From: Shinisaurus crocodilurus
Taxonomy: Eukaryota > Chordata > Lepidosauria > Squamata > Shinisauridae
Assembly: GCA_021292165.1 (NCBI GenBank)
Contig: CM037876.1
Location: 310,446,492 to 310,510,491 of the forward strand
Length of the DNA: 64,000 nucleotides
Direction: 5' to 3'
Numbering within the stretch: the stretch's first letter is position 1; the number at the start of each line of letters is the position of its first letter. The position numbers were made by a program, and so were the translations under genes. The notes beneath the pieces are model-generated. The model was not told the DNA's origin. It saw nothing but the letters and a program-made list of their open reading frames with translations, and ran no database searches. This document shows, in pieces, positions 56,090 through 64,000 of the stretch.

Positions 56090-56545
56090 ATTTATTTATT
56101 ATATTTATACCCCGCCTTTTTTCCTTCAAGGAACCCAAGGCGGCTCCTCTCCATTTTATCCTCACAACAACCCTGTGAGGTAGGGAGCCAGTGTGGCGTA
56201 GTGGTGAGAGTGTTGGACTGGGAGTCGGGAGATCCGGGTTCTAGTCCCCACTCGGCCATGAAACTCACTGGGTGACTTTGGGCCAGTCACGGACTCAGCC
56301 TAAGCTACGTCACAGGGTTGTTGTGAGGATAAAATAGGAGGAGGAGGATTATGTAAGCCGCCTGGGGTTCCTTGAAGGAAAAAAGGCGGGGTATAAATAT
56401 GATAGATAAATAAATAGGTTAGGCTGAGAGTCCGTGACTGGCCCAAAGTCACCCAGTGAGTTTTATGGCTGAGCGGGGACTAGAACCCAGGATCTCCCGA
56501 GTCCCAGTCCAACACTCTCACCACTACGCCACACTGGCTCTCCAT
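56090..56545. mobile_element. Sauria SINE (+) inserted within a Sauria SINE (-)
   Basis: The inner plus-strand copy (about 56183-56415) is complete from GGAGCCAGTGTGGCGTAGTG to the AAATAAAT tail. Outer minus-strand pieces at 56090-56182 and 56416-56545 join to one element at GTGAGGTAG / GTTAGGCTGAG. Confidence 0.8.
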
Positions 56546-58018
56546 AGGGAAGGTGCACCAGCCCTCAGATGCGTTTGACTGCACTTTCCTGAACCTTTTC
56601 CAGCTCTGCAACATCCTTTTTGAGGAGCGATGACCAGAGCGGTACACAGTCATCTGAATCCAGAGATTTATAGGAAGAATATGAACCAGGAAGCTCCTCC
56701 GTTCACGCTCTTACTTCAGCCACAAGTTCACTCAGAAACGTGCGGCTGCACAAAATTTGGGGGGAGGTGGTCAAACGCTTGGCGATTCACAAGGCATTGC
56801 TGGCAGGCTGTGTCCAGCGCAGCAGGTCTCATGTCCTGCAGACATGACAGGATTACCCAGAAACATTTTAAAAGGACAAGAGCATTGCATTTAAGGATTA
56901 CTATTCGATGCAATAGGGATACAAAAGATCCAGTCCCACCTAGTGCACCCAAACCTGTAAACCAGTTTTGGGATCTGGTCGAAAGGGGCGATTTGTGTTG
57001 GGATGCCCTGTAAAATGAACAATGGGATATTGTGTGGCGTGAAACAGGAGATGTTTCTTTACAACCATGCATTGCCGAAATTATACAGTTAAGCAGAAGT
57101 TAAGGGATCCGGTTTGTTTTTTAGTAGAACCCTGGTCTACCAATTGGGAGTCAGCTGCAAAAGACTAACTCAGAGGTGCATATATCACATTGAATTAAAG
57201 AACAGGGTGCCTCAGCATATTTTCAGTGCAGGAATTTGTTTTCAGAACTAGAACTGAATTCTCCCAGACCCATCACACACAAATCCACCCTTGCTTTCCC
57301 CACAGCTCTCTGTTTCAACATCCTAATTTTGGGGTGGGTGTCAGGCAGTGGGAGAAATGTACTGTTGCTCTTTGGAGTCAGGAACAACTGCTGATCTGCT
57401 GCAAACCACCCAGAGATCGACCAGTACATCCCAGTCTACCTTCTCTCCCCCGCCCCCCCCTTGTCTGAAGGCCTGTGGATTTCTAAGGAGAGACTGGCTT
57501 CCCTAGGAAGGATACAAAGGTGAGGCATGCCGCATGAGCCCCTCCTGCTGTCTGCGTACAGCTATTGCAGCCAACAGGTTTGCTGGAGTTGCTTCTCCAG
57601 GGATGCACATTCCATTGCCGTCATTCATTGCTATGACAGCACGGGCGCTCCACCCTTCCTATCGGGCACTTCCTGTGACATCACCACAGAACCTCCACGG
57701 TGTTGTTACTAAGCGCCGAGTTTGCCACCGCTTTGCCCTCCATTATGTTAAGGTAGTAGCCGGTCTTGCAGCTTGCTGTTGCCCAAATCCAGACAGCTGC
57801 CAGTCACGATATGGATGCAGAATTATGGGGAACATTGTTAAGAGAAGTCAGGTTTTTGTTAGATATAAATACCTCTAGCTTTGACCCAAATGTCTGAACA
57901 TTAAAAGATTTCAAGCAACAATCCGTGGCATTTTCTTGGTGGCTTGTTAAGCAAGGCATTTTGCGCTCTGGTTTGGGGTTAAACAATACAAGTACAGTAT
58001 CTTTGAATAAACTGTTTC

Positions 58019-58049
<31 letters not shown>

Positions 58050-58164
58050 GAGAGGCATGACCAGAGATGGTTTTGTGCAGCGTGTAGTAAACAGGAAAGA
58101 GCTGGAGTGGCACACTAGACAGAACATCAGACCTGGATAAATCCCCATCCAAACATGAAAGCTC
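56546..58164. other. Intergenic, no gene recognised
   Basis: Sequence between two parts of a CR1 element. The frames at 56630-57072 and 57526-57878 have no domain character. Confidence 0.55.
58024..58050. repeat. (TG)n microsatellite
   Basis: About 13 TG units, followed by GGAGAGGC. Confidence 0.92.
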
Positions 58165-59254
58165 ACTGGGTTTAATAATTTATCTTGACTTCAGCAAAGC
58201 TTTCGACAAAGTGCCTCGTGATATCCTGATTAGCAAGCTAGCTAAAAGTGGGCTGGATGGAACAACTATCAGGTGGATCCACAATTGGCTACAGAATCGG
58301 ACTCAAAGAGTGCTTATCAATGGTACCTTCTCAAACTGGAGAGGTAACGAGCGGGGTACCGCAGGGCTCGGTCCTGGGCCCAGTGCTCTTCAACATTTTT
58401 ATTAATGACTTGGATGAGGAGGTGCAGTGAATGCATATCAAATTTGCAGATGACACAACATTGGGTGGAACAGCTAATAACCCTGGAAGACAGAGACAAA
58501 AATCAAAGTGATCTCGACAGGCTAGAGCGCTGGGCTGAAAACAACAGAATGAAATTTAATCAGGATAAATGCCAAATTCTGCACCTAGGAAAAAGAAACT
58601 AAATGCACAGTTCACAAGCTGAATATGAGCCAGCAAATGCAATGTGGCTGCAAAAAAGGCAAATGCTATTTTGGGCTGCATTAATAGAAGTATAGCTTCT
58701 AAATCGCAAGTACTAGTTCCCCTCTACTCCGCACTGGTTAGGCCTCATCTTGAGTACTGCGTCCAGTTCTGGACACCATATTTTAAGAAGGATGCAGACA
58801 AACTAGAAAGGGTTGAGGAGGGCAACAAAGATGATAAAGGGACTGGAAACAAAACCCTATGAGGAGAGACTGAAGGAACTGGGCATGTGTAACCTTCAGA
58901 AGAGAAGACTGAAGGGAGGTATGATAGCGCTCTTCCAGTGCTTGAAAGGTTGGCACACAGCGGAGGGCCACGATCTATACTCCATCATCCCAGAGTGCAG
59001 GACACAGAATAATGGGCTCAAGTGACAGGAAGCCAGATTCCGCCTGGACATCAGGAAAAACTTCCTGACTGTCAGAGCAATAAGACAATGGAACCAACTA
59101 CCTAGGGAGGTCGTGGGCTCTCCCACATTGGAGGCATTCAAGGTGCAGCTGGACAGCCATCTGTCAGGGATGCTTTGACCTGGTTTCCTGCATTGAGCAG
59201 GGGGTTGGACTAGATGGCCTTATAGGACCCTTCCAACTCTACTATTCTATGATT
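58165..59254 (+). mobile_element. CR1 LINE, central reverse transcriptase to 3' end, broken
   Basis: Order of motifs: [43 protein letters not shown] box at about 58442-58453, [40 protein letters not shown], then the C-terminal end and 3'UTR (GGGGGTTGGACTAGATGGCC, ending TTCTATGATT). Frameshifts near 58345 and 58840 and stops at several places make it inactive. Confidence 0.88.
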
Positions 59255-59297
59255 TTGCAACCTAACCTACCTCACGAGGTAGGTTAGAAAATATGCA

Positions 59298-59452
59298 CAT
59301 ACAAAGCTGCCTTCTACCGAGTCAGAGCATTGGTGCAGCTAGCACCATACCCTCTCCTGGACCACTCAGTGGATGCCTTTATCCTTTCCACTGGAGATGC
59401 CGGGGATTGAACCTGGCACTTCGCATGGAAAGTCTGTGTTCTAACACTGATT
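59298..59452 (-). mobile_element. Ala-tRNA-like SINE, degraded
   Basis: Contains the reverse of CCAGGTTCAATCCCCGGCATC and the TCTGACTCGGTAGAAGGCAGC end. Confidence 0.65.
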
Positions 59453-59959
59453 AGTGGAGGAACCACATACTGTGCTCTGAGCTCTTTTGAGTAAGAGCAG
59501 GATAAAAATACTAATTGTAAATAAATGGGTGGGGCTGGAGATTCCCTCCGCTGCACCCTTATACTGCAAGCTTTAATAAAAACACACAATTCCTGCTTGT
59601 TTGGGGACTTGAAAACCATCTCTGAAGAGATAATCAGCACAAAGCAGCTTTTTGGAAGTTAATCCACGTGTGAGAGGTGGGCTGCTGCCATCTAGAGTGT
59701 TCAACAGGAAACATTTGTGCCACCGGTAGAGGCATTTGTGCTTCTTTCCCCAGTTTCTCAGTGCATTGTATACTGTCCCAAAATTAGCCACACCTCTTTG
59801 CAAACTAGGGGCAGTATCCAATAAGACACAAGCGCTAACGTAAATTACGCTGAGCTAACATAAGGGACCTCCATCACAATGCCAATCACATTGGCTGGCG
59901 CGATGGGATTCCCCAGAAAACCTGCCGTGTCAACTAATGCTATTGGCGTGACTCTAGAT

Positions 59960-60002
59960 CAGTGTTCTCCAACTACAGGGGACCCAAGGTTGGAGAGCAC
60001 TG
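59960..60002. mobile_element. Palindromic hAT MITE, subfamily A, deleted to 43 bp
   Basis: Only the tips remain (CAGTGTTCTCCAAC and GGACCCAAGGTTGGAGAGCACTG). Flanks CTCTAGAT / CTCTAGAG match 7 of 8. It is nested in the Harbinger-like element. Confidence 0.85.
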
Positions 60003-60020
60003 CTCTAGAGGTCCCTTACG

Positions 60021-60146
60021 TCAACCTTGGGTCCCCAGATGTTTTTGGCCTACAACTCCCAGCATGCCCCAGCCAGCTATGCTGGCTGGGGCATGCTGGG
60101 AGTTGTAGGCCAAAAACATCTGGGGACCCAAGGTTGAGAAACACTG
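60021..60146. mobile_element. Palindromic hAT MITE, subfamily B, left tip deleted
   Basis: The right side is complete and followed by CGCTAGTG. The left side starts at TCAACCTTGG, so about nine tip bases and most of the left target duplication are missing; only CG of CGCTAGTG remains before it. Confidence 0.85.
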
Positions 60147-60351
60147 CGCTAGTGCAACGTAATTTATGTTAGCACTCCTGTCTTATCGGATACCGCCCTA
60201 GGACACAAGGGGTGAATCTAGGATCGTATATGACCAATTTAAGGACTCTTGAAAAAGTTAGGCTTCCTTCAGGGACATCCACAGGAGTGAAAGACACTAG
60301 GCAACCCGAATGCATGAAAAACACATTTTCTTCTTCCTAGTCTTCCTCAGG

Positions 60352-60354
<3 letters not shown>

Positions 60355-60390
<36 letters not shown>
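60355..60390. repeat. (AC)n microsatellite
   Basis: About 18 AC units, lying just beyond the inferred ATG14 poly(A) site. Confidence 0.95.
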
Positions 60391-60392
<2 letters not shown>

Positions 60393-60483
60393 GATTCAAA
60401 GATTAAGAACTGGTCTCTGTAAGTAATAGGAATAATGGAATAAAAACCAAGCCAGCCAAGCTTAGAAAAACTCCTGTTAAAGA

Positions 60484-60489
60484 TTTATT
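60484..60489 (-). promoter_or_regulatory. ATG14: Candidate ATG14 poly(A) signal
   Basis: TTTATT on the plus strand is AATAAA on the minus strand. It is the most distal clear signal before the (AC)n microsatellite at 60355-60390. An alternative proximal signal lies at 60837-60842. Confidence 0.55.
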
Positions 60490-61170
60490 GCAGTAATACA
60501 ATATTTTTTTTATTAAAAAAAACCACATACACCTCTGTTTAGTTAGAACCCTACTAGTTTGAAAGTGGCACTGCAAGATCAAGATCTCTGAAAAACGCGC
60601 TCCACTATGCGTCTTTGAGACTCTTGGCCCTAAATGCGCAATCCTGCCTTCGCAGCATCACAATTAGGATCTCACAAAATGCTCAACTGGCCATCCTTAT
60701 ACAGGGTATCTGTTAACGGGGGTCTTCTCCCCGCCATATTAAGCAAAACAATCAACTTTTCTCAATTGCACTAGGTTTCGGAAACGCACACACACCCAGT
60801 TTCTCTAGATAGCTATATGTGTGTAAAAACATTTCTTTTATTTAAAAACAAACCCCCCAAAACCAAAGTCATTACAAAAGGATCTTCTTGAAAGGACGTG
60901 ACATCCTATCCCATTACAGTCCTGGGGATGTAAATCCCTTTGTGGACTCTGAATGGGATGCTACACTATTGCAGAAAGGAGGCATCGTCTGAAGATGAGG
61001 AAATCGTGACAACGGACGAGGGTTCATGGCTTACCGGTATGTAAATGCATTTGTTGCAATTTACCAGGGTTATTTGGAAAATGGTTTCCTAGCATGTATA
61101 TTAGGAGGGTTTCTTTCTTTACCAAACCATAAATAAGCAGCAGAACGATTCATATATAACAAAGATGGGA

Positions 61171-61192
61171 CACACACACACACACACACACA
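61171..61192. repeat. (CA)n microsatellite in the ATG14 3'UTR
   Basis: About 11 units. A further tract of (AC)n lies at 63217-63247. Confidence 0.92.
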
Positions 61193-62167
61193 AATATTTA
61201 CACAGGGAAGGGGTCACTGGTGCAGGAGTCATACGGTGCTCCTCTAGCAGCCATGAGCCCCAACGTTAAGCAGCCCATCTCATCTGCAACTAATAAAGTG
61301 CCTTTCTTCTAAGAACTTTCCCCCCTCATTACATTTTTACAGACAGGAGAGACTTGCAGGACAGTCTCATGTCATCAAACATCCTTCTGGACAAAGCCCC
61401 AGGGTCAGACACAGCCTCATGTTCTTTCAGCCTCTTGTGGCTTGATACAGCCTCAATGGGGGCCTATAATGGCGCGGGCTGGATTAGACTCTTGCTAGTC
61501 TTCCGAATTAGTCCATGGACTGAGAAATCTCACCCAATGGGTGTTTAAAGCAGGACACTGAGCTAGAGGGATCTTTGGTTTAGTAACAGAAATTCGTGGA
61601 ACTAAAGCCTCCCCCAGAGAACTCCTGTCTGCCTGGGGAAACCTGCCAAGTAGTTATTTAGAACCGAAGTATCTCCTTACACTCATGCCAGGCCAAAGTG
61701 GGGCAGTCTATCCAAGAACAATTGAATACAAGTGCACCAGACAGCCGGTTTGCCCATAGCCAATTCAGATCTTAAGCACCAGCATTGCAGGGCGCTCCTC
61801 AGGCGCGCATGGCCCCCCGTGAAAACCTCCACGGCGGCAGCTTTTTGAATTTTTGATCAGGGGTGGGGGTGTTCTTCCACAGAAAGAATACTCCATGCAA
61901 CAGCACGCTCTGCTGCAAGCATGAATCGGCCCAGAGGCGGAAAAGCACCCAAGGCTCGTGCTGCCAGGGCCGGGGTGGGGAAAGCGGGCAGGAGTCTTTC
62001 AGACTGGCATCCGTAGATGCGTAGCCAACGTGGTCGGGCACGGGGGTGTGTGTGGGAATGTCAACGCAAGCGTGGGAAAAACAAAAATCAGGAAGGGAAG
62101 AGTGAAGACAGCAAGTGTGTTGCAGAAGAGCGAGAATGTACCCCCTCCCGTTAATGTACCCCTAATG

Positions 62168-62302
62168 CAGTGTTTCTCAACCTTGGGTCCCCAGATGTTT
62201 TTGGCCTACAACTCCCAGCATGCCCCAGCCAGCATAGCTGGCTGGGGCATGCTGGGAGTTGTAGGCCAAAAACATCTGGGGACCCAAGGTTGAGAAACAC
62301 TG
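62168..62302. mobile_element. Palindromic hAT MITE, subfamily B, in the ATG14 3'UTR
   Basis: Full 135 bp with perfect target duplication CCCTAATG (62160-62167, 62303-62310). Because it lies in the inferred 3'UTR, the ATG14 transcript would carry a stem of about 65 bp. Confidence 0.92.
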
Positions 62303-62324
62303 CCCTAATGCAAAGCAGTTATGC

Positions 62325-62393
62325 TGGCGGTGGGATTATGGGAGTTGTGGCGCAACACATCCGGGGGGCACCAGGTTGGGGACGGCTGCAGGA
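62325..62393. mobile_element. hAT MITE half (CAGCCTTCCCC family) in the ATG14 3'UTR
   Basis: The motifs GGGATTATGGGAGTTGTG and GGCACCAGGTTGGGGACGGC form the right arm. It starts only 15 bases after the target duplication of the palindromic copy at 62168. Confidence 0.6.
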
Positions 62394-63902
62394 AAGTGTC
62401 GTGGAGCGTGGAGGGTTTTCTCTTTGGACGCAGGAGTCCTGCACATGTTGCCCTAGTTCAGGAGCTCGGTGGCTGACGATCAAATTCCCACGATGGAGTG
62501 GGCACGAGCCCACCCACCCAATGCATACGTACCGAAGGCTGACTTGCATGACCTTTCCCCTCAGCGCTTTTTGGCTGGGAAGGATGACGTGGAGCTGGCC
62601 CTCACACGTACGGGCCTCGGCGTACGTGGCACTGCCAAGTCGTACCGTGGGGGAGCAGGAGGAAGGGAAGGTACGCCAAGCTGTCCTTCCTCTGGACTGA
62701 CTCACTGCCCGGTAAGTGTCTGAACAGGGCCTAGAATGCAAGCCGAAGCCTGGATTTTCTAAAGAGAGCTGAAGCTGAACTATCATCACGACAGGCAAAA
62801 GGAACTCACAATGGTGCGTGTGCCTGCTTAGAAAAAGAGCCTGAAGTCCAAGGTGTACCATGCGACATCCAACAAGAGGCCTAACTCGATGGAGGAGGAG
62901 TTGTTGTTCTTGGGATTTTAACAGAGGGGGGAAACGATCCTCACACTCCTGGCCCCAGAAGCACCGGCTTTCCAGACGCACACAGAACATGTAATATGCA
63001 CAACCAAATTGCAAGAGGCACAGTTCCTCTTCACATGAGAGGGGATTTGTGAAAAAGACAAACCATAGGAGAGCAGTAGGATTGCTCTGTAGTGGCAAAT
63101 TATTATGGTCTAGCCTTTCTTTGGTGTCTGGTAGCCAGAGTAAGAAGTCTGGGAACTCTGGGTGTCTCAGCATGAAAAACATTCAGACAAATCTACTACT
63201 GAAAGAATACACCACGCACGCGCACGCACACACACACACACACACACCCTACCTCCCAAAAAAAATTTCCCCTAAAAAAAACCCTCTATTATTGAGTTTG
63301 AAGAACCATGATCTTCTCTATTAAAATTATGGCAACAGAGATCAGAAACCACAGAAAAATGCATCATTTGCACATCTTGCCAGACGGCTCTTGAAATGTG
63401 CATCTGTGCTGCAGAATTTACCTGTGCATTTGTGAGGGACGCACACTTAAAAGACAAAGAAACCCAAGAACCCGGTTAGGAACTGATCAGACGGGATGGG
63501 CTTAATACATTGGCGTGGTGGCCGAATGGCTTTCTTTCACAGTTCTCTTTCTGGCCTCATGCTTCAAATGATGGCCCGGTCACATACCCCAAGTTGTTTC
63601 CTTTTAAAAATATAAACTAAAAATAAAATAAAACCCACAGACTGGATTCTCCTCCTTCCCTCCTCAGCAAAACAGATGGGACTCACAGGTGCCGAGTTCA
63701 GTTTCAGGTGTTTGAAATGTATGGTGAGAGGCATTTACAAAACATGGCGGACGCCGTCCACTTGGGCAAATCAAAAGCATCTTGGGCATATGCAACGTCT
63801 GACCCTTGTTGTTCCAGGCACTACTTAACTGAATAGGTCAGGCCTACTACAGTGATGGTGGGTCATGGGAGGGAGCGTCCCCCAGAAAGGTCCAACTGTT
63901 CC

Positions 63903-64000
63903 TTAGCGGTGTCCGGTGTACGCCTTGAACCAGGAGGTCACGGAGGCCGCTGCGGAGGAGATCATGCCGCCGGCACTGCTGCCGGCAATGGGTTGTGAGG
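63903..64000 (-). CDS. ATG14: ATG14 (Barkor), last 31 codons, partial
   Basis: ATG14 is the subunit that directs the class III PI3-kinase VPS34 complex I to sites of autophagosome formation on the ER. Read on the minus strand from 63998, the frame ends in [16 protein letters not shown] and a TAA at 63905-63903. This matches the end of vertebrate ATG14. From memory, the human protein has 492 residues, and W484, F485 and Y488 of its BATS domain insert into curved membranes. Counting back from the final Arg here puts W, F and Y in exactly those places. Upstream exons lie beyond the window. The gene converges on FBXO34, as in human 14q22.3. The reading frame in the visible part is intact. Confidence 0.92.
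   Translation of the reverse strand, partial: SQPIAGSSAGGMISSAAASVTSWFKAYTGHR

Larger units (their letters stand above)
59809..60198. mobile_element. Harbinger-like palindromic element carrying two nested hAT MITEs
   Basis: Terminal inverted repeats GGGCAGTATCC (left) and the reverse complement of GGATACCGCCC (right) pair with one mismatch. The inner arms (GCTAACGTAAATTACG and partner) continue the palindrome. A 3-bp TAG duplication flanks the element (59806-59808, 60199-60201); 3-bp duplications are typical of PIF/Harbinger elements. The superfamily call is tentative because TAG differs from the usual TWA. Two hAT MITEs (59960-60002 and 60021-60146) lie inside it. Confidence 0.65.
60466..63902 (-). 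other. ATG14: ATG14 3'UTR (inferred extent)
   Basis: From the stop codon, minus-strand sequence runs about 3.4 kb without another gene to an AATAAA at 60489-60484, just before an (AC)n tract. It contains a perfect palindromic hAT element (62168-62302), a degraded second hAT element (about 62325-62393) and (CA)n tracts at 61171-61192 and 63217-63247. A 287-codon sense frame at 63182-62319 shows no recognisable domain and ends in transposon sequence, so I treat it as chance. The extent is an inference from the poly(A) signal alone; another candidate signal is at 60842-60837. Confidence 0.65.

Noticed and set aside
18960..62310. CRISPR-like array from regularly repeated palindromes
   Set aside because: The repeats are scattered over tens of kilobases with individual target duplications and no regular spacers, in a vertebrate genome. 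They are transposons.
62319..63182. 287-codon minus-strand open frame in the ATG14 3'UTR
   Set aside because: It is in the sense direction of the transcript, but its last residues are encoded by a hAT MITE remnant, no domain is visible, and it follows the ATG14 stop. Judged chance.

Overview
This window is vertebrate nuclear DNA, most probably from a squamate reptile (lizard or snake). The case rests on repeats that can be read directly: tRNA-derived SINEs of the Sauria type, an Ala-tRNA-like SINE, CR1, L1 and L2-like LINE fragments, and many short palindromic DNA transposons. The two genes fit this. They are FBXO34 (+) and the 3' end of ATG14 (-), convergent neighbours as on human chromosome 14q22. 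No bacterial or phage content, CRISPR array or prokaryote-type defence operon is present.

Layout. Positions 1-52289 hold no protein-coding exon that I can recognise and are best read as the long 5' intron (or 5' flank plus intron) of FBXO34, packed with repeats. A polypyrimidine tract and AG at 52271-52289 lead into the single large FBXO34 coding exon (52300-54406), which carries four apparent frameshifts, then a 3'UTR ending near 55025-55100. Positions 55100-60465 are intergenic: a broken CR1 LINE, nested SINEs, and a Harbinger-like element holding two hAT insertions. From about 60466 to the window end lies the ATG14 3'UTR and, at 63903-64000 on the minus strand, its last 31 codons, ending in the membrane-sensing tail of the BATS domain.

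The most striking non-genic signal is a family of near-perfect palindromes of up to 135 bp, with 13 recognisable copies. Most are flanked by 8-bp target duplications with TA at the centre (nnnTAnnn), the signature of Buster-type hAT transposases. One copy lies inside the ATG14 3'UTR. Other structural signals are SINEs with a 5S-rRNA-derived head and a CR1-like tail, an inverted duplication that preserves the empty site of a CR1 insertion, a 343-bp inverted duplicate of unknown origin at about 99% identity, a run of four local hairpins at 1689-2089, and several elements nested in others.

The two genes are not known to act together in one pathway: FBXO34 is an F-box substrate adaptor for SCF ubiquitin ligases and ATG14 is the autophagy-specific subunit of PI3K complex I. 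I found no convincing undescribed protein system. The novelty here is in mobile-element structure and in the state of the FBXO34 reading frame.
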